Below, piece by piece: positions 10,278 through 23,500 of a stretch of 64,000 nucleotides of DNA; within the stretch, counting starts at the first letter, position 1, and each line of letters opens with the position of its first letter. Source of the stretch: Symsagittifera roscoffensis (Eukaryota > Xenacoelomorpha > Acoela > Convolutidae); the NCBI RefSeq assembly GCF_963678635.1, contig NC_087064.1, positions 68,934,123 to 68,998,122 on the forward strand. The letters are read 5' to 3'. The notes under the pieces were generated by a model. That model was given only the letters and a program-made list of their open reading frames with translations. It was not told the DNA's origin and did not search any database. The position numbers and the translations under genes are program-made.

Positions 10278-11418
10278 AAGAATAAATAAAAAACCATCAA
10301 AAATTGCTAACCAACAATCACACAGTCAGTCTTCACCGACATCATCCCAAGATAACCCAACACCACCTTCAACTACCCAAAACCCCCAAACATCTACACG
10401 AATTTCCTTTCAAGATAACCCATATACCTTTGAAGAACGACACGCTCGCTTATCTGAACCACTAGAACCAGTTCAACGACAAGCACCTCTAAGTGAACCA
10501 ACATATAACTTATACCCAACACTACCACAAGAATTAAGTAGAATACGAAATCCTAGTCAAAACCAAAATACAGTCGAAATAAATAGACAAATTATACATC
10601 CTCGACGAAACAGAAATTTTCAAACTCCCCGAGTTCATTTTGATATACCTCAATCCCCATCACAAAGTACTCCAGAAAACCTCATTGGTATATTACCAGA
10701 AACCCCTACGCTTCTTTCACAACGTAGCACCTCAAGCCTACCCTCAGATTACTTAGGTTCAACACCAACATCTGAACAAATACGTGAAAATCCCTTTAAC
10801 CCCACAAACCAAACATCACGACTACCATATTGGACAACACATTCATTCACACAAGGTGAACCAAATGTAATCAATGATCCAATAGATATTTCTACGGATA
10901 CAACAACATCCTCATCACTACCAGAAACATTATCACTACCATCAACACCATCAATAAGCCAGATTTCACCAACGCCTTTTAACTTAAATTTCCCAAATAA
11001 CCTCGACGCTAGATATCGAGAACAATCATCAACAAATATTCCTTTAAGGCTAGACTGGAATACATTCACAGCACCTCCACCATTATTTGGACAACACCCA
11101 GAAAACAACCGACTCCACAACTGGGCACTCAATAGACTACAATATAGACAAGACATCCACGAAGACATTCGTGATCATAACATCCAAATACTCCAACAAA
11201 ATAGTCTACAATTAAAATTTGAAATCACGGTTAAACTAAACAACATTACTCAACATCCCTACCCATTAAACCCACCAAATATAACAGCTCAATCACTACC
11301 ACCACTATTTATAACAACTGAAGTAATATACAAATACGACAGATATACCAAAAAGACAATTGGTTACATCACATTTTATAACCCATACTCAGGATTATCA
11401 TACACATGTATATTCTAA
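10243..11418 (+). pseudogene. Long ATG-less open frame (Pro/Ser/Gln-rich), element 1
   Basis: Reading from 10243 to the TAA at 11416-11418 gives about 390 codons without a stop and without any ATG in the first part, so ATG-based gene finders miss it. Composition is Pro/Ser/Thr/Gln-rich for the first 260 codons, then more ordered with a short beta-rich end. It begins inside the preceding membrane ORF and ends 13 nt into env. The most economical reading is that it is the cytoplasmic or extracellular tail of that membrane protein, shifted by one base in the T6 run at 10266. No domain recognised. Confidence 0.6.
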
Positions 11419-14024
11419 AAATATTAATTTTTCTCCAACTCTTTTTTCTAGTAATCTCCAATCAGAACATAAACCCTTCCCCCCGCACAGGACCCCAAGA
11501 TTTATTAGTTACACATTACGATTGTGAAGAAAATGAACAAAAAACACTACACAAATATGCAATAAATCAGGTATCACAATGCGAAACAGAACCACAAGCT
11601 ATAGAAACTACAAATGTAATAGCGACACTTTATTCAAAAGCCCGAGCAACAACAGTTATAGGATATAAATTCACAGCAACATTTTCTGAAAAGAAAGTAC
11701 ATTGTTCACAAGTCTCAAATGGAAATAAAAACCGACTTGACCACGAATCATTCTACCAGAGTAATATCGAACGACTTTTACATCTCAATCCCGAAGATTG
11801 TAAAAACGACTTACTCCGAATAAATATCACAAGAAATAAAAACGCAGATAGAAAGTTAGTATATTTCCAAGTTTTTTCAGATTCTGTACATCAAGCAGAA
11901 CTTGAAAGATATCAAGGACATATAAAATTAGATGAAAAATACCCATACAACGGCGCACACGGAAGATTAACTTAAGACATACACGATAAACACTGGATAC
12001 CACATATTGGTATAAATAATCCATCAAACTGCAAAGCAGACACAAAAAATAAAGGATATCAAGAAATAATGTTTTTCGATTGGAAAATACAACTCGAAAA
12101 AATACAACTCACACGCGATTTATCTGACAACACAATGATCTATCAAGGAATTAGATTACCTTGTAAAAACGATCAAGGCTATTGTGACCCTACAACACGA
12201 ACACAAGCAACAATTGTTTGGTTCCCCGAAGACACATGTACAACATTTCAAGTAGCAAAAATACACGCTCGTATGATAAAATTTCACGAAAAATATTTTA
12301 TACAATCAATTCCATATGAACAAGTAAATCCATCACGAAAACAAAGTTCTAATTTTAGAAAAATACACAATATAGAAAATAAATTGACACGTTTTCAAAT
12401 ATATCAAGAAACAGAACTTGCATGTAAATACAGAAATCCACTTCACAAAACACAATACTCCGAAATATTAGTTGAATACGAAAAAGGATTCGACATGACC
12501 ACTGGAAAAGTAAAAATCGACCCATACGCCACAAGTCATCGTATAAACGAAGGAACATCATATATACCAGTTAATTTTCAAAAAAGTAAAGGTCAACCTG
12601 GTGGACATCTAAAGCCCCATGACACTAGAAGCACACGTTTACAAGAACTATCACTAATGAATAGTACATATTTCGGTAATATCCACTATGATATTCACTT
12701 AGATATGAAATTAGACTACACAATTAGCCGAATTTTTCAAGAAATGTCACTCTCTGAATTAGAAACACTTCACCAACTATGCGAATTAGAAAGGACACAA
12801 ATCCTACAATCACTTGCACTAGCAGTATTAAAAATAACCTACGCAGGATATTTACTATCAGGAAATAGATCAAATTTTTTAGACTATGAAGGAAACATTT
12901 TATGGTTTTATACCTGTACCAAAAAAGTATCACCACTATATGTTTTTGAAGATAAACGATGCTATAAAAGAATCCCTATCTTTTAAAAGAATAAAGTACA
13001 TTTCGTTGACACACTTTCAAGACGAACCTATTTCTGGGATACCGCAGTCCCATGTGGATCAAAAAATAGCCACAATGTAGTACAACTGAACCCTGATGAA
13101 GATAAATATTACCTTCTTACCCCATATCCCACATTAATGCAATCACTCAAAAAATTTTCACCTGAAAGCATTAGAGCTATTGCTCGAAACCCAAATATTG
13201 ACCTACAATAAATTGGAATATATTCAAAATCCGATATCCAACATCACATTAGAACACAACAATTCCAAGAATTATTAACACAAATGGACACTATACAAAG
13301 ACAATCAATTGACCAAAACTTACGCAAACTTGCCGAAACCGCAGGATTTGGAGTTATTTATACACAAGACTATAGCGGATATTTTAAAGACATTAAAGAC
13401 TATATATATCTAAACGGTGAAAAATACCGACCACAAGATATCTCACCTATAAATATTTTTAGCTTTGTTACACTCAAAAATGAAATTCTTGATTTTCTAG
13501 GATGGCCCTATTACATCTTAGAAAAATTAACTATTTTATACGCAATGTTTAACTTTATAGGATTTCTTTTTTCACTTTCAAAAGGAATCTATAATACATG
13601 CGCTATACACACACAAGTAAATAGACAAGCAAGTGTAGCACGCATACTATTTGCAGGATTTTTTGGAATTTTTTCATCATCAATAAACAAAATTCTTTTA
13701 GACGCACAAATAAAAGAATACAACACAAAAATAGCAACAAGACAGAACACATATGACGAAGAACATAACAATGTAGAAATAACGCCTACAGCACCACAGT
13801 TACCACCCCTACCACATAACCATCCATTATCCCTAGTCCGACAAAATTTTCGAAATTTAGCAATAACACATAATCCAAATTTTAGACCAACCATATCACA
13901 AAGTCCCATTCAACATATAATGACACATCATTCACTAGATGAAAATACATATGAAAAAATTATAGAACAACCCCATACCACCGCTTTTCAGTCTCAAAAT
14001 AATAATTTTTTTAGCCCACGATGA
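11406..14024 (+). pseudogene. env: env-like transmembrane glycoprotein, element 1 (three in-frame stops)
   Basis: It starts at an ATG followed by a hydrophobic signal-peptide-like N-terminus of about 18 residues. One frame (frame 0) stays open to the TGA at 14022-14024 except for three TAA codons at 11973, 12984 and 13209. The ectodomain carries many Cys and several N-glycosylation sequons. A long hydrophobic segment encoded near 13530-13590 is the likely membrane anchor, followed by a second hydrophobic patch and a Pro/His-rich tail of about 110 residues. Size, position after pol and topology fit an envelope protein that would mediate particle entry. I cannot assign it to a named Env family, and the stops mean it is not expressed whole as sequenced. 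Confidence 0.7.
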
Positions 14025-15829
14025 GCCGACAACTTGGATCCCTACACCGCTCAAATTCCCATCCAAACAACCTCAATACTCCAATTACAATAATTCCACT
14101 TTTTGCTTTCCTGCCACCCGATTTCCCAACCAATAATATAACATCAGGCATGAATTCAGACACTAATTCACATATCTCAGTTTTATACTCCATTTCACAA
14201 CTCAATAACCCAAATATTGAAACCCCTGATGAATTTGAAGACTCTGAACCATCTCCATCCAATAATTTTCAAACCAACTCCTCAGTTTTTTCAAAACCCC
14301 CTTTTCAACCAATCCCACCAAATAACCCACTCCCATCCATTTCTACACCCTCTTATGCTTCACAAGTCACCCCAACCTACTCTTCATTTCATTCAGACCG
14401 ATCATCCAATTCTCCAGACACTCCCCAAATCTCCCAAGAACTAGATAATTTTATCACCCTACAACAACAACCCTTCCACCTTGACACCCCCACTATAAAT
14501 CAGATTTCATCCACAATAGAATCATCAAACCCACCTACCCCTACACCCTCTTCAGCTTATACCGCATCATTAGCACCATCATCCACATCCACCGAATCAT
14601 CAAATAGCACTAATAGAGCTTATCGCACTTTCAAAAGAAAATTCCCAAACCATACATTTCCAACAAAACCAGGAACAGCCCGTGAATATATTAATCATCC
14701 AAATCACACTAACACGAAAGATTTTTAAGCAATCACCTTACCTTCATTTCCACAGTATACTTTGAACACCCCTAACGACACTAACGACACACGTAGTTTT
14801 GTAGATGAACAAGTTTTAATGCCTACACTTCATTGGACATCATATTATCATTTTACTAACCCCTTTGCCTACCTTTATCTAATACTCACATCGATATAGA
14901 AAGAAATCAAAATATGCTATATCGACTCACCACACCACTAACACATAGACAATTTACTTATATAGGATATATAAAAGTCACTAAAAACATACACTGCACC
15001 CCGAGCTAACGAATATACGCTAGAATATTACGATCATAACTTCATCCGAGCTAACCAAGACCAATTTTTAGATGATGATCGTTTCGCTAACCCACAAATC
15101 ACAGAAAAATTCTTCATCAAAACACCATATGTATTTACACTCAATATATTTGATCGCAAATTCGACCACGTCATTTCTGAAGCACTAACCGACATGCAAG
15201 CTTACGAAAGTTTTAAAGAAAGATTTCAATTATTTTCACTAACCTTCAATTTCCTTGCACCACAAGAACGCGATTTGCACTGCTCACACGACATTATGTT
15301 ACGCACTAAACAAACCCACACATATACATATTATCGCTTCATACAAAATCATTTTGATCTACACACTCCATCAAGACAACCACACCACCGTTTTCAATTT
15401 ATTAACTCTAAATACACTTCACCATTTTTTCTTAACTTCACATATTGCATCAAAGATACTAACCTTCACGGTATTCTTCGCAATTATGATCCCATAACCC
15501 AAATGTATTTTTTTTGTCCCATCACGAAGACCTTCAACGCAGAAGAATCCAGACCCTTCCTTATCCCACATGAATTTATCCAACCTATAGAAATCCCTAT
15601 ATTAGAATTCATCCACAACACTAAATACAATCACAAATTATATAATCTCATCCAAAACACACCTTATGAGTTTGCAGTTGGCACTGAAGAACTAAAAACT
15701 ATTAGAGCACTTCAATTGCTTTGGCCACTGCTTCAAACTAAAAACATCATTCGCATACTAGCAAAATTACTAACAAATTCCGACATAATACACGACATCT
15801 TCCCCCACGGTTTTTTCCCCGACGACTAA
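14021..15829 (+). pseudogene. orfD: accessory protein downstream of env, element 1
   Basis: Its ATG overlaps the env stop (ATGA at 14021-14024). The first block (14021-14728) is Ser/Pro/Thr/Asn-rich and probably disordered. After a TAA at 14726 the same frame stays open to about 14899, a neighbouring frame continues to about 15010, and the original frame resumes to 15829. The second block has ordinary globular composition with many aromatic residues. The return shift lies in a C4 run near 14999-15002. Overall it looks like one gene of about 600 codons. I recognise no family. Its overlap with env suggests co-translation (termination-reinitiation). Confidence 0.5.
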
Positions 15830-17845
15830 CAGGCAAGTATAATTTATGCATATTCTTCACTAATAAATTTGAAATAAATACTAACCATTCTTTATCCATG
15901 TCTTATTTAGATTTTTAGTCTTCATCCCACGATCATCTGCAAATTACACAAAAGAAAAATAAAAAATAGAAAACTTCTTCAAATTCTTCAAAACTCTATT
16001 AATATTTTGCACTAGATAAATTCAATAAAAATCATACCAATGTAGTAAATTAATTTATAAATTATTTCCCTAAAAGCAGTAATTCTAATAATGATGAAAA
16101 TTTGTAACTTAATTTTTCCCCAAAAAACTAGCAGTAAAATTGAAATTCTATGTAGTAAATTGATAAAACGAAAATGCAGTACTAACCTTTTGATATTTCC
16201 ATTCACTCGCACAAAAATTCTATCCAAACTCGCACAGCTCGCCCACGAAGAATTGTTTAAATAATGAATTTCAGTTTCAAGCTTTCACACTCAACAACTC
16301 TAACACACGATAACACGTTTCAAACTTTCCTTTAACCCGGTTGGAAAGGAATTATATACTAAACAAAACTAACCAATGCAGCTTACTAAACACCACAAAT
16401 CATAGAATAACAGCATGACTAAAGAAAGGAAACCAACGGTACCCAAACCGGATTAACCCAGTTTAAAACTGGATAATTTATTCTTTTGAAGACTATTATA
16501 AAGTCTAAGAAAGAAATAAAAAAACACAAAAAAGTCGAAAGACAAACCCATACCAAAAACAGATTGATTTTTGAAAAAAGGACACAACCAACGAAACATA
16601 AGAAAAACCACAATAAACCCAACATAAAACGTTATCACATAACAGGACCTCTCACAGAAACCGCACGAAATCATACTCCCACTCCTGGCCTAACCCCCCA
16701 GAGAGGACGTCCTGAGCATGCTCTATAGCCAGCCTAACCCACCGCGCTACATCCACGCTTTGTGACCACACTTCTATTTTCAAAAAAGAGGTACTCAAGG
16801 GTGAGTAACTCTTCAAAATAACCGAACTAAAACAAAAAGCTTTTGTGAAAACAACTAACCAAAATCATAATTAAAACACCGAACTAATAAAAATTTTATA
16901 AAATGTAAATTATACCTTGCAGTATATAGATCAGCATACAACACCAAAGACGAACATCCAAAGACAAAATGACCCCACTACACTCGAAAAAGAATGGCCA
17001 ACCACAATCAATATGCCGTCCACAATCACAACTCAAAGGATTTAGAGTACGACTTGACTTCGCAGAAAAGGACTTCATTGAACTAGACCAATGACCACCT
17101 CGATGTTCAAGTATACGTACAGATCCGAGTAACCAGGCATCCCCTCCACGCACAATCTCCACGCCATTCCCAGACGAGGTTGAACACAAAAGAAGTTCTC
17201 TACATGAAACAGAAAAACCTGTCATAGCAAACCATTCTGAAATCAGATTTGAGTTTGTTGAGAAAACCCAGTCGTTGTCACAAGAAGACACAAAGATTGA
17301 TCCTGGAACTTCTCTAACAGGAGAACCCAGAAGAAATATGATGTTCGCCAAATACCAACGTCCATCATCCATCCTTTGAATTGCAGAAAAACTATTCTAA
17401 AAAACTCTGTAAAACCCGGATGGGTGGAACCTGATCTAAACTACATTTTATGATTGGATAAATTAGATATTTTACCACTGTAAAGTATTTAATATTAACC
17501 AATCATGATCCATCTGACTAACAACCCACTTATTTGTAAGTGCTGAGATTACTTGTAATTTCAGCACCAGAGAGATTTGAATTTAACTTAGAAATTAGTT
17601 GCCTCTCCAAGAGAACTTCAGCAGCCGCAATAAACCAGTATACCCTAGATCTATTGAGCCTAGCAGAGACTACTTAAACAACCTGAGACTAGATAGTATA
17701 AGAGTAAGATTAGGATCGGTATTAGACTAAGAAGTTGCACGAATCTATCCGGCCGAAAATATGATAGCGTGACGAGCAGACGGTGTACCCTATCCGAAAT
17801 TACTCTATGAGTTAAGACCATCGGTTATAACTCATTAAATCGATA
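15830..17845 (+). other. 3' non-coding tail of element 1, possibly including the 3' LTR
   Basis: No supported gene. The ORF readable on the - strand at 16896-17372 has no recognisable features. A polypurine run (AAAAAAGAGG) at 16782-16791 could be the plus-strand primer, which would place the 3' LTR directly to its right. Alternatively the LTR may start at a TGTAAAACCC at about 17408, with an AATAAA signal near 17626. The other half of an LTR pair is not in the window, so neither can be confirmed. Confidence 0.3.
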
Positions 17846-18650
17846 TCGATTCCTGGTTAAAAGCTCTGTATCTCGTCTTTTCGGACAAAAAAAAGTATCA
17901 CTATCTCGAAACGACCTATAATTTAAGATCCAACGGATTATTTTTAAATAGTCTTAGATTTTTTGAAATCGAAACAAAACCTGCTTTAAGTAAATAACTG
18001 CGCAAAGAAATCTGCTGCGCAAATAACCCAAAAAATACTGAAAAAGTAATTGTGGCGATTAAACTTTAGACAAAAAAATCGACTCTCAGGTGTTGGGTTT
18101 TGCCTTTACTTTGAACCTCACGTAAAGTTCTAAAATGGCGTACAGAATATTTGCTCACGAAATGTCACAAAAACTAAGTTAACAAATGAGCAATCCAAAT
18201 CGCTGAATCAAAAATCAAGAAACCGAGATATTTTTAATCAATTTTGAAAAAAATAAATTACAGAGACAACTTCTGTTCAAATCGCTTCCTGGTTGAAAGC
18301 GCTGAATATCGTCCTTTTGGACAAAAATACATTACTTACCATCTCGAAACACCTAAAACTCCAACGAATCATATATACGTAGTCTTGGATTTTTTCTAGG
18401 TCGAGAGAAAACCTGTTTCAAGTGTCGAACGAAAAAATCAACAAACAAACAAACTCCAATCGATTTAGAACGTCGCTGCACAACTAACTAAAAAAAAAAT
18501 AAGGAAAAAGTAATTGTGGTGATGAAATTTCAGACAAAAAAAAAACGACTCTCAGGAGTTGGGTTTTGCTTTTAATTTGAACCTCACGTAAAGCCCTAAA
18601 ATGGCTAAAAGAATATTTGCTCAGAGAAATGAGACTTGCAAAAGATTTCA
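17846..18650. repeat. Diverged tandem duplication, unit about 440-460 bp
   Basis: Two diverged copies: about 17846-18180 and about 18283-18650. Matching landmarks are TTCCTGGTT at 17850 and 18287, AGTAATTGTGG near 18045 and 18508, GACTCTCAGG near 18080 and 18547, and TTTGAACCTCACGTAAAG near 18110 and 18576. The copies differ by many substitutions and indels, so the event is old. No coding potential. Confidence 0.75.
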
Positions 18651-20253
18651 CTTGGGCAAGCCTAATTCGTGTAGAATGGCAGATATCAAAGTCTCTCTCG
18701 AAAATCTTTGTTTTGTAAAGGTAATCTCCCGTCACAAGCAAACAGCCAAGCTAGCAGTAATCCCTATGTTAGAGACTGTTAAAAAAATTGTTAATTCTGG
18801 TATTTTTGCTGTTTAATTTTTTTTTGGAAAAGGTAATGTTGTGATCTGGTTTTAGCGAGTAGATCTTGCTACCTACCCCCCCCCCCCCCCATGGTACCTG
18901 GTAACGAATCCCACTCTTATTAAGAAAGAATTAAACAGTTAAGTATATACAAACTTTGCAATTTTGCACCTTGTAACGAATTGGCCCCCCTTTTGTAAAA
19001 TAGGTTCAAATAGTTAACAAAATCCAATCAATTAGTTGAATTTTGATCTTATCTGACCTTGAAGATTGATGCTCCGTTGTAGCGCTGCACGTCTCTTTTT
19101 CATGGTTTTAACTTTGAAACCAACTCACATATTTGCTTTCAATTTTTATTAATTATTCATTTGTTCAATTTACAACTGCCAATCAAATGAGAATTCAAGC
19201 ATGCAAAATAATCTCATGGGGATAACTGAGGAAGTAATAATCTTATGCACGGAAATTGAAAAGTTAACCTTGACTGAATAAGGAATAAAATTGGTTAATA
19301 GTAAAAACCAATAGCAGATAACTCAATATTGAAGCTCATTTTATTTTGAAGCTGAATCATGATCGGAGACAAAAGCAGAAAAAATGAAGCTTTCTACCAT
19401 CAAAATATATTTATACATCAAGTAAGAAATCTACGTGGGTTGAAAAATATAAGCAAAAAAACAAATAAATAACATTTCAAAAGAGTCGAATTCACATGTA
19501 TTTTTTTTTGTATTTAGATCACATCAAAAGAATTCTGCAAAACAACGGCAAGATGAACGGACAGAAATGAGGGAAGATAATAGACACGCGATTTTTAATT
19601 CTTACATTCAATCGATTTCCTAATTGGTTCTATACGTCATCAGACAGCAGAAAGTTTAACCTCGAAAATACAACAACAACAACAACATCAACAACATAAA
19701 AAGGAAGTAAAATGAAAAATACTTCGTCTGAGACTGATTGAAACGTTACCGAATAAACAAAACAAAATTGAAACTGGAATATAATCCTAGTAGTACTAGT
19801 AAAAAATTGGTTGCATTAAACCCAATTAGACAGTGAAATGGATAATGAAGGGTTTTCATAAAGTTCAAAAAAATCAATTACATCCTGCATTCAGTTTCCA
19901 GCGTTAATAATCGATCAAAGTATGATTTTAGTAGCAGTCTTACTAAAACTGAGAAAAAATTTATTATAATCAGTTGATCATAGATGATAATCTTTCTATT
20001 TGAAAACAATTTACATTCAACTATAAAACAATTTAATCGATTATAAGCGATCATTAATCGATCTATTTTTTTATTCATTTATAATCGATTAATTTCATCT
20101 CAATTTTTTTTTACTTGCTATGCAAAAAATCCATTTTAATCGATTATAATTAATTGAAAATTTTTTTGCTTGCCTTTTTGTTTTAGACCTTGGTTTATAT
20201 GAAAAACGGAGAACCGTTTTAGCAGTTTTTCATTCAAAATAATTTATTGCATT

Positions 20254-20577
20254 AAGGGCGGATCTAGAATTTTCTCGAGGGGAAGTAAATTTTCAAAAAA
20301 AATGAACATTTTGAAATTTTTCGACATTTTTTGGGTCGAGTAAGTTGATTTTCTAAATTTTCTAAAATTACAATTAGGACCCCATTTTGATCAAATTTTC
20401 TGCTGCGCCGAAAAGAAATTTGACACACACCGATGGAGCTTTTAGAAAACATTTATGGTCAGTCGGCAAAACTGGATATCTCAAGCGCAAAATAGTACAA
20501 AAGGGGAACACTTTGGGTCGGCAGGAGTCGAATCTCTGAGAAAAGGGGCGTCCACCTCTCCCCCATAAATCCGCTGG
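20254..20577 (+). mobile_element. MITE-like element, copy 1 of a three-copy family
   Basis: The termini read AAGGGCGGATCTAG at the left and AAATCCGCTGG at the right, forming an imperfect terminal inverted repeat, and are flanked by a direct repeat TGCATT at 20248-20253 and 20578-20583 (possible target duplication). The interior (a TTTTCTCGAGGGG start, a GTCGAATCTCTGAG block near the right end) matches the reverse complement of 33510-33966 along its length. Non-coding, so it would depend on a transposase elsewhere. Confidence 0.75.
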
Positions 20578-23500
20578 TGCATTGTAATGGTTTCATGACT
20601 TATTTGGAAAAGTTGTTTTTCACATACCGCGAGATTATTCCAACTAAATTGAAGAGATATCTATGAAACTTTGGTTTCGTGGTAAAACTCTGGGTTCAGA
20701 TGAACCAAAAATGCTAAGAGACCTCTAATTTTAGAGGTTTGTTTTCGACAGAAAAATAATAACGCATAAGACTCAAAGTACATATACTTTTTCGTGAAAA
20801 CTTTTGGCAAACTAAGGTAATTTGGCAAGTTAAGGTAATTTTAAACAGTTTTTCCCTTTAAACTATGACCATTTATATTTGATTAGATGAGATTATAAAT
20901 TATAGAGGTTATAATTTATCCTTTTGGAAGTATCACGTTTATAATTGACTATAAATCCTTCAAACACGTAATTTTATTTTTTTTTAAAACAGAAACAGTT
21001 ATATATATATTTGTCAAAAATTCCGCATAATCCATTATAATTGATAATTTAAGCCTTCTAAAACTTCGGATGCGGGGTGGTCTAAGATAATTTTAGCGTT
21101 ATGAACTCTATAGATTCTTTAAAAAATTTGATTTTAAAAGATTTTAATGCGGTTTCTGAGGACCGGGTTTGACCAAAAATAAACGTCATACAGTTGTCAT
21201 AATCGAAACTTGCTTATGAAACAATTTTGGTACGAATCTATTAGTACAGAAAATTGTAAAAAAACTCAGCTCTTCGCTAGGCTATTTTTCATGAAAATTG
21301 TATGCAAAACATTTTCCAAAAAACTAAAAATTCAAAGTTTGTTTCATCTATATTTTGCCGGAGAATACAGAACCAAATTTTTCTCTTGTGTAGGAAAACT
21401 CATAAATTTAGTGGCAAGAATTCCAATTTTGAATTGGTTCTGATGAGTAAAGAAAATAATTTATCAAAAAATTAGGAATTATCAATTATATTGTCTGAAA
21501 ATTGTAAAAGTCAAAATTAACATCACAAATCATGAATATTTTAAAACTAATTCACAAGTTGGGATCAAAACACGCAGAAAAATTTTATCAAATTAGATAA
21601 GATTTTGGGCAACATAAATCTGAAAAACCTCATTAAAAACAAAATCTTGAAATTTTTGATAATTTGGCTACGTCAAGACAAGAATGGTCTTCAAGATTCA
21701 TGTCTCAATCTAGCCGAATTCTCGAAATTTTTTACTCAACTGTTTAAAAACATGTTTGTAGGAATAGAAAAGTCGGCGTTTCCGACAACCCATTTCCAGA
21801 CAATATAATTAATGTTTTGAAAAAATTTGATAATTGATTTTTTCAAAAAATATAGAAAAAAATTTGTTTTAGATTCAAAATTGTTTTGTAAACAGTTTTT
21901 GTAAACAAAATTCTTACTAGGCTTGTAGGCTATAACTGGAAAAGCCGAAGTAAAAAAACTTAAAGGCTTGAGTTTGGTTGTATGAAATTATATCAGTTGT
22001 CAAAATATAAATTGAGCTTCGCGATCAGCAAATAAACTTTAATAAATAATTTTAAATAAAATAGCAAAGTATAGCTAAACTTTATTTTCCCTAAGAAGTC
22101 AAGAAGCTTATGATAAAAGGACTGAACGATAGGAAGGCAAGGTAAACTTAGCTTTCAATTAATGGCAGAAAGTTTTCAGCGAATATCAATTTGAATTTGT
22201 TACGGTTATGTTTTTTATGTAAGGGTTGCAGGTTGAAAATGTTTACCCAATACGAATTTTAAGACATATCAGTCCAATCGAATCACCTGTTGCCTTTGTA
22301 TTTGGGTAAAACTAAACTGAGTGCTCGGCCGTTTTCTTGATTTTTCGCATTTTTTTTTCTACATTTTGAATACCCAATGACAATTTTGATTGAATTTTCA
22401 TCAGTTGGTCCCTCTATTAATATCAGGTTTGGTGGAACTCGGCTGCTTTACAGCCGACATTTTGCTTCTTGGGTATAATCGATGTTTTTTTATATGACTA
22501 TCTGATTTGGTGTAGTTTTTGCCACAAAAAGTTGAGAAAAATTGAATATTTAATCGCTTTCGGTAATCAATGAACAAAAGCCAAGCTAATTCTTCCTAAC
22601 TTTTCCTTTAAGTTTCCTACAAATTCCCAAAGTTTGCTCAATAGATTAAATTTTACTCTCTTTCTTACTCTCTCTGATTTTTCAATAATTTTTCTGCTCT
22701 TTGAGCCATATTTTCTCTGTTCTGCTAAATGATTCCGCAAAACTCAGCAGAACTCTAATTAGCCGAATCCTTAGGGACTCCACTTTTTACTTCAATCTAG
22801 AAGCTGTTGAAAAAAAAATCAAATTTTAATTTTGGGCAGCAAAAATAATACGTTCCACGTGAAGAACTTGGTATGAACGCAAATATGAGCTGGATAATTC
22901 ATTTTAAAAGTTTGATGAAGACCATGTAATTCAAAACAAATTTTTAACAGCATCAAACTCCAAATAACTTCGGTATTCTGACTTTGATTCATCATCAAGA
23001 GCAAAATAAGCTATGGATGCAATCATTTAAACTTTCTAATTTATATTTGAATTTGATTTGAATGGTTTCTAGCTTTCAGTTTTCTACGGCAACGAGTTTG
23101 TTGTTGCCCCACAAAAAAATGCTTATATTTTACTTTGGGACCATGTGTAGGCCTAATCGTGGGGATCCTGCATAAGGTCAGCAAAAATGTTGATCTAGTT
23201 AACTGCACTTTGAAAATACGTATATAATGGATTATTTTGCACTCTGTAACTGTATTATGCCTATTCAAACAAAAAAATCCTTTATTTAAACAGCTCGAAA
23301 TTTTTTTAATACGCGAGTCATATTGCGAGTTTTGCGCGACCCATGTTGCGACAAATGTTTCGTTTGACTCAAGAGGGAGTATGGAAGTTCGATAGCAGAA
23401 TGTCTATTTCGGCGATCCATATCGGTCGCAACATGAGTTGCAGACCTCAATCCGGGTGACATGGTTAATACGGTTAAAAAGTATGGTTAATTTGATTTTT

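Larger units (their letters stand above)
1..17845 (+). mobile_element. Giant env-bearing Ty3/gypsy-type retroelement (element 1), 5' end outside window
   Basis: The gene order on the + strand is orfA, orfB, gag, PR-RT-RNaseH-IN, small membrane ORFs, an ATG-less ORF, env-like and orfD. The domain order PR-RT-RH-IN places it in Ty3/gypsy (Metaviridae) rather than copia. Neighbouring ORFs overlap by a few bases (26 nt for orfA/orfB, ATGA for env/orfD), as in compact retroviral genomes. The coding strand is strikingly A-rich and G-poor. No LTR pair could be matched within the window, so the 5' LTR probably lies left of position 1. The right boundary is a guess from where coding and A-rich composition end and a diverged tandem repeat begins. 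Its frame is kept across six TAA/TAG codons and several homopolymer shifts, suggesting recent inactivation, sequencing error, or both. Confidence 0.85.

Noticed and set aside
4419-13211. Alternative genetic code with TAA/TAG as Gln
   Set aside because: CAA and CAG are used throughout for Gln, and only six TAA/TAG codons interrupt several thousand coding bases. In a real reassigned code they would be common. Nonsense mutation is simpler.
16896-17372. 158-codon ORF on the - strand in the tail of element 1
   Set aside because: No domain, no homologous frame elsewhere, odd Trp/Ser/Cys-rich composition. Likely open by chance in a possible LTR.
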